Origin: Pseudomonadota bacterium | GTDB lineage: Bacteria; Pseudomonadota; Gammaproteobacteria; Steroidobacterales; Rariloculaceae | NCBI GenBank assembly: GCA_009843005.1 | Contig: VYEH01000426.1 | Location: 1-18,468, forward strand | DNA: 18,468 nt | Direction of reading: 5' to 3' | Part shown: in pieces, positions 1-6,816 of the stretch | Position numbering within the stretch: the first letter of the stretch is position 1 | How the letters are laid out: each line of letters begins with the position of its first letter | Notes under the pieces: model-generated | The model's database searches: none | Seen by the model: only the letters and a program-made list of their open reading frames with translations | What the model was told of the DNA's origin: nothing | Translations under genes and position numbers: made by a program

Positions 1-890
1 GGATCGAGTACCTGGGTCTGGCCGGAGTGCGCATGGATACCTATCCGTATTCCGGGGCGGAGTTCATGGCGGAGTGGACACGACGGGAGATGGAAGAATT
101 TCCGGACTTCAACGTGGTGGGCGAGGAGTGGACCGAGAATCCCCTGATCGTCGCCTACTGGCAGGGCGGCGCGGAAAAGCACGACGGCTACCGCTCCTGG
201 CTGCGCAGCGTGATGGATTTTCCGCTCAACTCCGTGCTCGCGTCCTCACTGGTGGCCGAGGAACGCTTTTCTCAGGGCTTTCGGACTCTCTACTCGATGC
301 TGGCGAACGATATCCTCTATCCGGATCCCAATGAGCTGGTCATCTTCGGCGACAACCACGACATGAGGCGCGTCTACTCGCAGCTGGGGGAGGACTTCGC
401 GCTGTTCGAAATGGCCATGGCGTACCTTGCGACCATGCGCGGTGCACCGCAGATCTACTACGGAACCGAGATTCTGGCCGTCAGCGGCGGAGACCACGGA
501 ATCATACGCAGTGATTTTCCGGGAGGCTGGGAAATTGATGCGGTCGATGCGGTCTCCGGAAGGGGCCTGACGGATGACCAGCTAAGAGCTCAGGAACTGG
601 TGAAAACGCTCTTCAACTGGCGCAAGAATTCTCAGGCCGTGCATCATGGCGGACTCACCCACTTCCTGCCGAAGGACAGTGTCTACGTCTATTTCCGCTA
701 CCTGGACGACGAGAAGGTCATGGTAGTGCTCAACAAGAACACCGAGCCCCATACCCTCGCGCTGGAGCGCTTCGAGGAAGTGCTCGGCGATGCCGTCCGC
801 GGTGTGGACGTCATTCGCGGCGGTACGTACGATCTGACTTCAGCCATCGAGCTGACGCCGCGCACGGCGCTGGTATTGCAGGTTGACTGA
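1..890 (+). CDS. GH13 alpha-amylase family hydrolase (cyclomaltodextrinase/neopullulanase-like), 5' truncated by window edge
   Basis: C-terminal half of a glycoside hydrolase family 13 enzyme that would cleave alpha-1,4 (and perhaps alpha-1,6) glucan or cyclodextrin bonds. The frame is open from base 3 and reads straight into the edge, so the true start lies outside; the GTG at 27 is internal. Three GH13 catalytic motifs are visible. GVRMDT carries the nucleophile Asp at 36-38. VVGEEW carries the acid/base Glu at 123-125. FGDNHD carries the transition-state Asp at 360-362. The spacing and the MDFPL segment after the Glu motif resemble cyclomaltodextrinase/neopullulanase/SusA-type enzymes. After the barrel, roughly the last 90 residues fit a small beta-sandwich C-terminal domain, ending at TGA 888-890. 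The next gene follows after 45 bases on the same strand. The exact substrate cannot be told because the N-terminal domains are missing. Confidence 0.9.
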   Translation, partial: IEYLGLAGVRMDTYPYSGAEFMAEWTRREMEEFPDFNVVGEEWTENPLIVAYWQGGAEKHDGYRSWLRSVMDFPLNSVLASSLVAEERFSQGFRTLYSMLANDILYPDPNELVIFGDNHDMRRVYSQLGEDFALFEMAMAYLATMRGAPQIYYGTEILAVSGGDHGIIRSDFPGGWEIDAVDAVSGRGLTDDQLRAQELVKTLFNWRKNSQAVHHGGLTHFLPKDSVYVYFRYLDDEKVMVVLNKNTEPHTLALERFEEVLGDAVRGVDVIRGGTYDLTSAIELTPRTALVLQVD

Positions 891-935
891 AGAGGGGAAC
901 CGTCCGCAGAAAGCCCCAGCAAAAGGGGGAGGATC

Positions 936-2501
936 ATGAAGACTGTCGCTTATCCGGTGTTTTGTCTGGTTGTGCTTTTCGGCACGGAATCGATTGCATG
1001 CGAATTGGCCGTTTTCGAACAGCCGGCTGCAGACTCGCCCCACGGCGTCACGCTTGCCGGCGCGGAACGGAACGACGAAGGCGTCGGTTATTGCCAGGTG
1101 GAGGGCATGATCGCCAACTCCGAGGACGGGCAGAGCCGCATCCGGTTCCGGTTGCGCCTTCCGGATGAAGCCGACTGGAACGGCCGCTTCCTGATGTTGG
1201 GCAACGGCGGTACGGCCGGCATCTTTCAGGGCGAGAACCGGGCACAGGTCGCCCTGCAACTCGGTTACGCCACGGGACAGACCGATACGGGGCATACCCG
1301 GGACGGGCCCGAGGACTGGCTGATGCGGGAAGCGGAGGACGGTTCCGCGCGGCCCAATACCGTCGCCATAGAAGACTTCGGGCATCGGTCCATCCACCTC
1401 ACCTCCGCGGTCGGCAGGCAACTGGTGGACGCCTACTATGCGGCGGCGCCGGAGCACTCCTATTACTTCGGTTGCTCCACCGGCGGGCGTCAGGGACTCA
1501 AGGCCATGCAGCGCTATCCCGCGGATTTCGACGGCATCGTTGCCGGGGCACCGGTTTTTTCGCTGACCCGCCTGAACATGTCGCAGGTATGGACGGCGAA
1601 GGAGACAGCGCGATTGGCGTCCGGGGATCAGGCGTTGTCCGAATCTCAACTGGATCTCATTTACGATGGCGCGCTGGCAGCCTGCGATGCGGACGACGGG
1701 GTCGTGGACCGCCTCATCGACGACCCTCGCCAATGCGGATTCGATCCCGGCGTGCTGCAATGCGCCGGATCGGAGACGCCGCCCCTGTGTCTGACCGAGC
1801 CGCAGGTCGATTTCGTCCGCATGGTCTACGACGGTCCTATCACCGACGCAGGTGAACGGCTCTACCCGGGCCGCGTTCCTGGGAGCGAAGGCAACGGCAG
1901 GCAGGGTTGGCAAGGCTTTCTGGGATCTTCCTGCCACAATGCCGAGGCGACGGGGCGCTGCGATCTGGTTGCCCGAGCCTGGTTTCAGGATCCCGGCATG
2001 GACCTGATGACTGATTTTGACATCGATGATCCGGCCCACGTCCTGGCGGCGGATACGTCCTTCTATTCGGGCGTCACCCGGGCGGACAATCCGGACGTGA
2101 CCCCCTTCGTGCAGCGAGGCGGCAAGGCGATTCTCTACCACGGCTGGAGCGACCCTGGCGTCACGGCCATCGCCACCGTCGATTTATATGAAGCGATGGA
2201 GGACACCGTCTCGCGAAAACGCGGCGCCGAGGACTTTCGCGATCATGTGCGTTTGTTCATGGCGCCGGGTATGGCCCACTGCGGCGGCGGAGAGGGGCCC
2301 AACAACTATGTGGCGTCGGTCCTTGAGGCTATCGATGCCTGGGTGAGCGAGGGCGAGGCGCCGGATGCGATCGTGGCGACCCACGAGGAGCGGGGCATGT
2401 CCCGTCCCTGGTGTCCGTATCCGCAGGTCGCCCGCCTGAGTGATCCGAACCTGGACTCCAACGATGCCGAAAATTTCCAGTGCGTCGCTCCGCCAGAGTA
2501 G
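936..2501 (+). CDS. Tannase/feruloyl esterase family secreted hydrolase
   Basis: A 521-residue alpha/beta hydrolase of the tannase/feruloyl esterase family (PF07519), which hydrolyses phenolic (galloyl, feruloyl) or related esters. The nucleophile motif GCSTGGR places Ser181 next to Cys180. Asp406 is in HGWSDPG and His448 in GMAHCGG with Cys449. This is the family CS-D-HC signature, in which the two Cys form a disulfide bringing Ser and His together. The N-terminus is a hydrophobic export signal with a Cys at residue 22 (SIAC). The SIAC site is a poor lipobox, so signal peptidase I export to the periplasm or outside is more likely. The ATG at 936 is preceded by a strong GGGGGAGG. Family members are usually 500-600 residues, so the gene looks complete. 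Neighbours (GH13 hydrolase, sulfatase) suggest breakdown of complex plant or algal matter. The actual ester cannot be predicted. Confidence 0.92.
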   Translation: MKTVAYPVFCLVVLFGTESIACELAVFEQPAADSPHGVTLAGAERNDEGVGYCQVEGMIANSEDGQSRIRFRLRLPDEADWNGRFLMLGNGGTAGIFQGENRAQVALQLGYATGQTDTGHTRDGPEDWLMREAEDGSARPNTVAIEDFGHRSIHLTSAVGRQLVDAYYAAAPEHSYYFGCSTGGRQGLKAMQRYPADFDGIVAGAPVFSLTRLNMSQVWTAKETARLASGDQALSESQLDLIYDGALAACDADDGVVDRLIDDPRQCGFDPGVLQCAGSETPPLCLTEPQVDFVRMVYDGPITDAGERLYPGRVPGSEGNGRQGWQGFLGSSCHNAEATGRCDLVARAWFQDPGMDLMTDFDIDDPAHVLAADTSFYSGVTRADNPDVTPFVQRGGKAILYHGWSDPGVTAIATVDLYEAMEDTVSRKRGAEDFRDHVRLFMAPGMAHCGGGEGPNNYVASVLEAIDAWVSEGEAPDAIVATHEERGMSRPWCPYPQVARLSDPNLDSNDAENFQCVAPPE

Positions 2502-2540
2502 AGAATAGCCGTCAGTGGATCTACGTTAGACAGGCCGATC

Positions 2541-2545
2541 GGGAG
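2541..2545 (+). promoter_or_regulatory. Ribosome binding site supporting GTG start of sulfatase
   Basis: GGGAG lies five bases before the GTG at 2551. No ATG is available in frame before the signal-peptide hydrophobic core, so this site decides the start. Confidence 0.6.
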
Positions 2546-2550
2546 CACGG

Positions 2551-4098
2551 GTGAACGGCGTCAGAACTCGGATCAAACACATATCGGACCGCAATTGGAT
2601 TAGCCCACGGTCAGGGCCGGTCGCTTTCGCGGCCATTTTGCTGTTGCAGGCATTCGCCGGTGGGGCAGGGGCGCAGGAGCCAGCCCCTCGAGAATCCCCC
2701 AATGTGCTGCTCATCATTGTCGATGACCTTCGCCCGCAACTGGGCGCCTACGGTTTCGACATCATGCACACACCGAACATCGACCGTCTCGCCGAGGAGG
2801 GATTGCTCTTCCGGCGAGCGTACGCCCAATGGCCCGTATGCGGTCCGTCGCGGGCCAGCCTGCTGAGTGGACTGCGGCCCGACACCACCGGTATCTACAG
2901 CAACGGTCGGCGGGTGGATTCTTCGGACGCCGAGGTCGTTTCCCTGCCGGCGCACTTCAGGCGCAACGGCTACCGGACGCTCTCCATCGGCAAGGTCTAC
3001 CACTCTCGGAACGACGATCTGGGCGCCTGGAGCGAACCGCCCTTCAATTCCGCGCCGAACGACGACAATTGGCAAGGGTATGGGTCTCCCGAGACCCATG
3101 CGTTGAGGCTTCGCCTGTGGGAGGAAGCGTTGGCGCAGGATTCGAATGCGCTGTTTCACCAATTCAACGCCGGCGCCGTGGAGCGGGCGGACCTGCCCGA
3201 CAGCGAGTATCGTGACGGAAAGATCGCCGATATAGCCGTGGAGGTACTGCGGGAATACGCCGGCCAACCGTTTTTCGCGGCAGTGGGATTCGTCAAGCCG
3301 CACTTGCCGTTTGCCGCGCCGAGACGGTATTGGGATCTGTACGATCACGCCGAGCTGCAGCCGATGGCCGGCTCGACCCGGCCCGAAGGCACCACGGAGA
3401 TTCCCTACATCTACAGCGAGCTGGAGTCCTACCGGGGCATTGGGTCGGACGATGAACTGACCGGGGAGCAGGTGCGGGAACTGATTCACGGGTATTTCGC
3501 CGCGGTCAGCTTCGTCGACGCCCAGGTCGGCAAGCTGCTGGACGAACTGGACCGGCTGGAGATCAGGAACAACACCATCGTCGCCCTGGTGGGCGATCAC
3601 GGATTTCATCTGGGCGAGCAGGGCATCTGGGCGAAACACAGCCTGTTCGAACTGTCGTCGCACACGCCCCTCATAGTCAGCGTGCCCGGTCAGGAGACTG
3701 CCGGCGAGTCCACGGGCGCGCTGGTGGAATTGATCGACATCTACCCGAGCCTGGTGGAACTGGCCGGGCTCGATCCGTCGCCTGGATTTGACGGTGAGAG
3801 TTTCGTGCCGCTGATGGATGATCCGGACACGCCCTTAAAGGACGCGGCGCTAAGCCAATATCGGCATTTCATGGAGCCGTACCGGGAAATCATGGGATAC
3901 AGCGTCCGGACGGACCGGTACCGGTTTTCGCTCTGGCGGGATAACGCACCCGAGGGAGCGGTGTTCGCAAGGGAGCTATACGAGTTGGGATTCGAGGGAG
4001 GCGAGTCGTTCAATCTCGCCGACGATCCGGCCTACCGGGTCGTGGTACAAGACTTGACGAATCGAATCGATGTCATACGGGGCGGAAACGCGCCCTAG
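2551..4098 (+). CDS. Exported sulfatase, iduronate-2-sulfatase-like (Cys-type)
   Basis: A 515-residue type I sulfatase that should release sulfate from a sulfated sugar or polysaccharide. The metal-binding pair Asp58-Asp59 (IIVDDLRP) is present. The formylglycine motif CGPSR has Cys97 as the residue to be oxidised and Arg101. GDHG supplies Asp349 and His350, and AKHS supplies Lys362. The layout (VCGPSRASLLSG, then KVYHS, VKPHLPF and GDHGFHLGEQ) matches the iduronate-2-sulfatase-like group. The first about 40 residues form a long, positively charged, then hydrophobic signal peptide ending near AGA-QE, so the enzyme acts outside the cytoplasm. The GTG start at 2551 has GGGAG five bases upstream and no better start follows before the hydrophobic core. 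It lies 49 bases after the tannase-family gene and may be co-transcribed. It needs a formylglycine-generating enzyme, not present in this window. Confidence 0.92.
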   Translation: MNGVRTRIKHISDRNWISPRSGPVAFAAILLLQAFAGGAGAQEPAPRESPNVLLIIVDDLRPQLGAYGFDIMHTPNIDRLAEEGLLFRRAYAQWPVCGPSRASLLSGLRPDTTGIYSNGRRVDSSDAEVVSLPAHFRRNGYRTLSIGKVYHSRNDDLGAWSEPPFNSAPNDDNWQGYGSPETHALRLRLWEEALAQDSNALFHQFNAGAVERADLPDSEYRDGKIADIAVEVLREYAGQPFFAAVGFVKPHLPFAAPRRYWDLYDHAELQPMAGSTRPEGTTEIPYIYSELESYRGIGSDDELTGEQVRELIHGYFAAVSFVDAQVGKLLDELDRLEIRNNTIVALVGDHGFHLGEQGIWAKHSLFELSSHTPLIVSVPGQETAGESTGALVELIDIYPSLVELAGLDPSPGFDGESFVPLMDDPDTPLKDAALSQYRHFMEPYREIMGYSVRTDRYRFSLWRDNAPEGAVFARELYELGFEGGESFNLADDPAYRVVVQDLTNRIDVIRGGNAP

Positions 4099-4103
4099 GC
4101 GCC

Positions 4104-4130
4104 CGTGCCACTGGAAACCCTGGAGGCACG
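4104..4130 (+). terminator. Hairpin after the sulfatase gene (possible terminator)
   Basis: A perfect 6-bp inverted repeat, CGTGCC (4104-4109) and GGCACG (4125-4130), with a 15-base loop, starts 6 bases after the sulfatase stop codon. There is no T-run after it, so intrinsic termination is only a possibility. The remaining bases up to 4268 show no gene. Confidence 0.3.
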
Positions 4131-4268
4131 TCAGGCTTGCTCCGAGTTTGCAGAAACTTTCGACGCAGGGCACTCATACTTGCGCGAACCACCGCTTGTA
4201 GTCAGGATACACAGCAGGCTCAATCGTTACTCTTCTCGTCATCAGGCAAACCAACCTTGGGAAAATCA

Positions 4269-4835
4269 ATGAAGAACTATCTATTCGGATTCTTGGCATC
4301 CTTGGCCGTTGCGCTGCCGTCGTACGCGGCACTCCAGGCCGGCGACGATGCGCCCCTGTTCGAGGCAACCGCGTCGCTGGCGGGCGAGGCGATGGATTTT
4401 TCGCTTCGTGACGCCCTCGACGAAGGTCCCGTCGTGGTTTACTTCTATCCTTCCGCGTATACGCGTGGCTGCAACATCCAGGCGCGTGAGTTCGCCGACA
4501 ACATGGAAGCCTTCAACGCAGCGGGCGCCAGCGTCATAGGTGTTTCGCTCGACAGTATCGAGCGGCTCAACGATTTCTCCGCTGACCCCGAGTATTGCGC
4601 GGGCAAGCTGGCGGTAGCGTCAGATGCCAGCGGAGAAATCGCCAGGTCCTATGACCTCAATATTCGCGAGGGCAATCCCGAGGCGACGGATACACGCGGG
4701 ATCACGATCGGCCACGACTTCGTGGAGCGCACAACCTTTATCGTGACGTCCGACGGCAAGATCGCACAGACGATCAGCGATCTGGCGCCGGCCGAGAACG
4801 TGCTGCAAGCGCTGGAAGCGGTTCAGAGCCAGTAG
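4269..4835 (+). CDS. Exported peroxiredoxin, PrxQ/BCP-like
   Basis: A 188-residue thiol peroxidase of the AhpC/TSA fold, expected to reduce H2O2 or organic peroxides. The active-site pattern P61-x3-T65-x2-C68 (YPSAYTRGC) is the peroxiredoxin PxxxTxxC, with Cys68 the peroxidatic residue. The surrounding VVVYFYP and the later ASGEIARSYDL and ERTTFIV are typical of the PrxQ/BCP branch. The resolving Cys usually five residues after the peroxidatic one is absent (Arg73). The only other Cys nearby is Cys110, which could resolve, or the enzyme could be 1-Cys. Residues 1-20 are a signal peptide ending SYA, so the protein is periplasmic. I chose the ATG at 4269 because the signal peptide starts there; the frame extends upstream to 4137 but that part is not protein-like. 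It is convergent with the candidate Sec-redoxin gene. Confidence 0.9.
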   Translation: MKNYLFGFLASLAVALPSYAALQAGDDAPLFEATASLAGEAMDFSLRDALDEGPVVVYFYPSAYTRGCNIQAREFADNMEAFNAAGASVIGVSLDSIERLNDFSADPEYCAGKLAVASDASGEIARSYDLNIREGNPEATDTRGITIGHDFVERTTFIVTSDGKIAQTISDLAPAENVLQALEAVQSQ

Positions 4836-4843
4836 TCGTTACA

Positions 4844-4875
4844 GCCTCTCGCGGGGTCAAGTGCCTGCGAGAGGC
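4844..4875. terminator. Bidirectional terminator-like hairpin between convergent redox genes
   Basis: Perfect 9-bp inverted repeat, GCCTCTCGC (4844-4852) and GCGAGAGGC (4867-4875), with a 14-base loop. It sits between the stop of the peroxiredoxin (4835) and the stop of the convergent redoxin (4914). It could stop transcription from both sides. No clear T-run follows on either strand, so the mechanism is uncertain. Confidence 0.6.
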
Positions 4876-4896
4876 AATCCTGGCGAACGACAATCC

Positions 4897-4912
4897 GGGC
4901 GTTTCGTCGCCC
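4897..4912 (-). terminator. Weak second hairpin directly after the redoxin stop codon
   Basis: GGGCG (4897-4901) and CGCCC (4908-4912) form a 5-bp stem with a 6-base loop just beyond the redoxin TAA on the minus strand. It is short and without a T-run. It may add to the stronger hairpin at 4844-4875 or be chance. Confidence 0.25.
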
Positions 4913-4913
4913 C

Positions 4914-5534
4914 TTACTCCAGCACCTGCTGCGCGTAGTCGAGGACGCCCTCACCGTCCACGCGGATTCGATACGACTCGACGAAGATCTTGCCGACGAT
5001 CTCCTGTTGGGGATTGAGCACGAATATCCCGGGGTGGGGGATGCCGTACGTCCGGTCGCCGGGCTGGTGGTCTTCGTTCAGGATGCCGAGCGCCACCATG
5101 GTCGCGGTATCGATGTCGGAGATGAACGGGTAGGTGATCCCTTCGTCTTCGATGAACGCCTGTTGCAGTTCCGGTGCGTCGTAAGTGATGACGACGATGC
5201 CGATTCTGGCCTGTTCGAAAGCATCTACGTGCTGTTGCAGCTCCACGAGCTGGTTCTTGCAGAAGGGTCACCAGTCCGCCGAACGATTGGCGATGAAGAT
5301 GGCGCCCCTTTCGCCCATGAATCCTTCGATGGAGGCGATCTCCTCACCTTCGTAGAGTGCACGAATGGGCGGAAACTGATCGCCGATGGCAAGGCCCGGG
5401 TCGAACCCGTCGGTATCCTCGGCGATGAACATCTCGTCCAGGTTCGGCTGGGCCATGAGCTGTGTACTCCAGGCCTGGGCCAAAACCGCCAACAGCGCCA
5501 TGCCCGCTGCCAGGGAGCGCCAGTTATTCTTCAT
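4914..5534 (-). CDS. Candidate selenoprotein: exported thioredoxin/peroxiredoxin-fold redoxin with U-P-F-C active site (in-frame TGA read as Sec)
   Basis: A redoxin-domain (AhpC/TSA, thioredoxin-fold) protein of 206 residues if the internal TGA at 5270-5268 is decoded as selenocysteine (Sec89). Translation from ATG 5534 gives a signal peptide (residues 1-28, ending LMA), then the fold's first strand and the block SADW, the TGA, and PFCKNQLVEL. The frame then runs unbroken for 117 residues through the cis-Pro region (GIPHPGIF) to TAA at 4914. Relatives carry Cys at this place (SADWCPFC), so the site becomes U-x-x-C with Cys92. A SECIS-like hairpin follows at once (5252-5238). GGAGG lies seven bases before the ATG. 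The upstream neighbour on the same strand is a flavoprotein, 80 bases away. The role is probably periplasmic thiol-disulfide or peroxide chemistry. The alternative is a nonsense mutation or read error in a Cys-containing gene; the intact downstream frame and the hairpin argue against this but do not exclude it. Confidence 0.8.
5238..5252 (-). promoter_or_regulatory. SECIS-like stem-loop downstream of the in-frame TGA
   Basis: On the minus strand CAGCTC (5252-5247) pairs perfectly with GAGCTG (5243-5238) around a GTG loop (5246-5244). The loop begins 22 bases after the TGA. Published bacterial SECIS models require an upper stem of at least about 4 bp, an apical loop of 3-14 nt with a G in its first two positions, and roughly 16-37 nt between UGA and the loop. 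All are met. A lower CTG/CAG pairing (5262-5260 with 5234-5232) could extend it across an internal loop. SelB binding is inferred, not shown. Confidence 0.65.
5268..5270 (-). other. In-frame TGA, predicted selenocysteine codon (Sec89)
   Basis: The codons around it read GAC TGG TGA CCC TTC TGC (D W stop P F C). Changing the third base to C or T would restore the ordinary W-C-P-F-C active site of this redoxin family. It is the only stop between ATG 5534 and TAA 4914. Confidence 0.75.
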
Positions 5535-5541
5535 GATGGTA

Positions 5542-5546
5542 CCTCC
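5542..5546 (-). promoter_or_regulatory. Ribosome binding site of the candidate Sec-redoxin
   Basis: GGAGG on the minus strand, seven bases before ATG 5534. It fixes the start at MKNNW and excludes the longer upstream frame to 5921, which lies antiparallel over the flavoprotein's 3' end without family resemblance. Confidence 0.7.
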
Positions 5547-5614
5547 GGCTTTTGAATGCACCGCTGACAGCCGATTGTCTCCGGTCTCGACCCGAACTAC
5601 AAGCGACCCCTCGT

Positions 5615-6742
5615 CTACCAACCTGTTGCCAATTGCTGGTGAGCCAACGTCTGTACCACGTGATCCGCGATCGCCAACGACGACGTGAGTCCCGGCGATT
5701 CGATGCCGTAGAGGTTGACCAGCCCCGGTATCCCATGCGCGGCCGGCCCCTGGATCATGAAGTCGCCCGGCGGATCGCCGGGACGGATGAGCTTGGTGCG
5801 CACGCCGACGTATCCGGGCGCCAGCCGGTCGCGGTCCACCCCGGGCCAATAGGTCCGGATGGCGTCGTGGAATCGGTCCCGGCGCGACTCGTCCACCGAG
5901 TAGTCGGGCGCGTCGACCCACTGGACGTCCGGACCGAATCGCGCCTGGCCATTGAGATCGAGGGTGACGTGCACGCCCAGTCCGCCGGGTTCCGGCACCG
6001 GGTACACCAGGTGGCGAAACGGGTGTTTGCCCCGGTAGACGAAGTAGTTGCCCTTGGCGAAACGTACGCGGGGGACAAGCCGCTGCGGCAGGCCGTCGAT
6101 GCGCCGCGCAACGTGTTCCGCGGCCAGTCCGGCAGAGTTGATCACCGTCCTTGCCTTGACTTCGACCGGTTCACCCGCCGATCGGATGCGCAACCTGAAG
6201 CCTTCCTCGTCCACCTGCGCTTGCAAAAACTCGCATCGCAGGGCGAGGGTTCCTCCGGCTGCCTCCAGGTCGCCCTGAAACGACGTCATCAGCCCGTGGC
6301 CGTCGACAATTCCGGTGGAGGGTGAAATCAGCGCCGATGTGCAAACGACCGCAGGCTCCAGTCTTGCCACCCCGGCCCGGTCCATGATCGTCAGATCGTC
6401 GACTCCGCTTGCCTGCCCCTGGGCCTGGATCGCTTCCAGTTCCGCGTGTTGGGTTTCGTTCGCCGCGACGATCAACTTGCCGCAGCGCTGATGGCGGATC
6501 GATCGGTCCCGGCAGTAGCGGTACAGCAGTTCCTTGCCGCGAACGCACAGCTTCGCCTTCAGGCTGTCGGGCGGGTAGTGAATGCCCGCGTGGATGACCT
6601 CGGAATTGCGCGACGAGGTTTCCTCGCCGATCCGTCCGTGCCGCTCGATCACGAGCACGTCGCGGGCTTCGACTGCCAGCGCCCGGGCTATGGCGAGCCC
6701 CACTATGCCCCCGCCGATGACTACCGCGTCCTGCGACTCCAT
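5615..6742 (-). CDS. FAD-dependent oxidoreductase, L-2-hydroxyglutarate dehydrogenase-like (DAO family)
   Basis: A 375-residue flavoprotein of the DAO family, closest in pattern to L-2-hydroxyglutarate dehydrogenase/oxidase, which oxidises 2-hydroxy acids to 2-oxo acids and passes electrons to a quinone or oxygen. The N-terminal dinucleotide fold shows G10-G-G12-x2-G15 and an acidic Glu33 at the end of the second strand. SSRNSEVIHAGIHYP (43-57) and the C-terminal GIESPGLTSS (346-355) are characteristic of the L2HGDH group. Length matches the family (about 370-420). No signal peptide is seen, so it is cytoplasmic or membrane-associated. The start at 6742 has no clear Shine-Dalgarno but puts the nucleotide-binding fold at the usual place. 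It is divergent from the GST-like gene (74-base gap) and 80 bases upstream of the Sec-redoxin. Substrate is uncertain within the family. Confidence 0.85.
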   Translation of the reverse strand: MESQDAVVIGGGIVGLAIARALAVEARDVLVIERHGRIGEETSSRNSEVIHAGIHYPPDSLKAKLCVRGKELLYRYCRDRSIRHQRCGKLIVAANETQHAELEAIQAQGQASGVDDLTIMDRAGVARLEPAVVCTSALISPSTGIVDGHGLMTSFQGDLEAAGGTLALRCEFLQAQVDEEGFRLRIRSAGEPVEVKARTVINSAGLAAEHVARRIDGLPQRLVPRVRFAKGNYFVYRGKHPFRHLVYPVPEPGGLGVHVTLDLNGQARFGPDVQWVDAPDYSVDESRRDRFHDAIRTYWPGVDRDRLAPGYVGVRTKLIRPGDPPGDFMIQGPAAHGIPGLVNLYGIESPGLTSSLAIADHVVQTLAHQQLATGW

Positions 6743-6803
6743 GGGCGGATACTAGTGTCCTGTCCCGCAGATTCCTATAGGGTATTCTGAGAACCCCGAC
6801 TCA

Positions 6804-6808
6804 GGAGA
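6804..6808 (+). promoter_or_regulatory. Ribosome binding site supporting a TTG start
   Basis: AGGAG lies eight bases before the TTG at 6817. It supports that rare start codon and thus the extra N-terminal domain of the GST-like protein. Confidence 0.65.
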
Positions 6809-6816
6809 CCCTTCAA

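Noticed and set aside
4137..4268. Longer peroxiredoxin start
   Set aside because: The first 44 residues are not signal-like; the signal peptide begins at ATG 4269.
5268..5270. Treating the redoxin as a pseudogene or two separate genes
   Set aside because: The upstream part has export signal and fold, the downstream part continues the same fold in frame, the TGA is exactly at the catalytic Cys and a SECIS-like stem follows. A sequencing error remains possible but is the less complete explanation.
5535..5921. Upstream extension of the redoxin frame to 5921
   Set aside because: It overlaps the flavoprotein 3' end on the same strand in another frame, is Arg/Pro-rich, and the GGAGG site and signal peptide mark ATG 5534 as the start.
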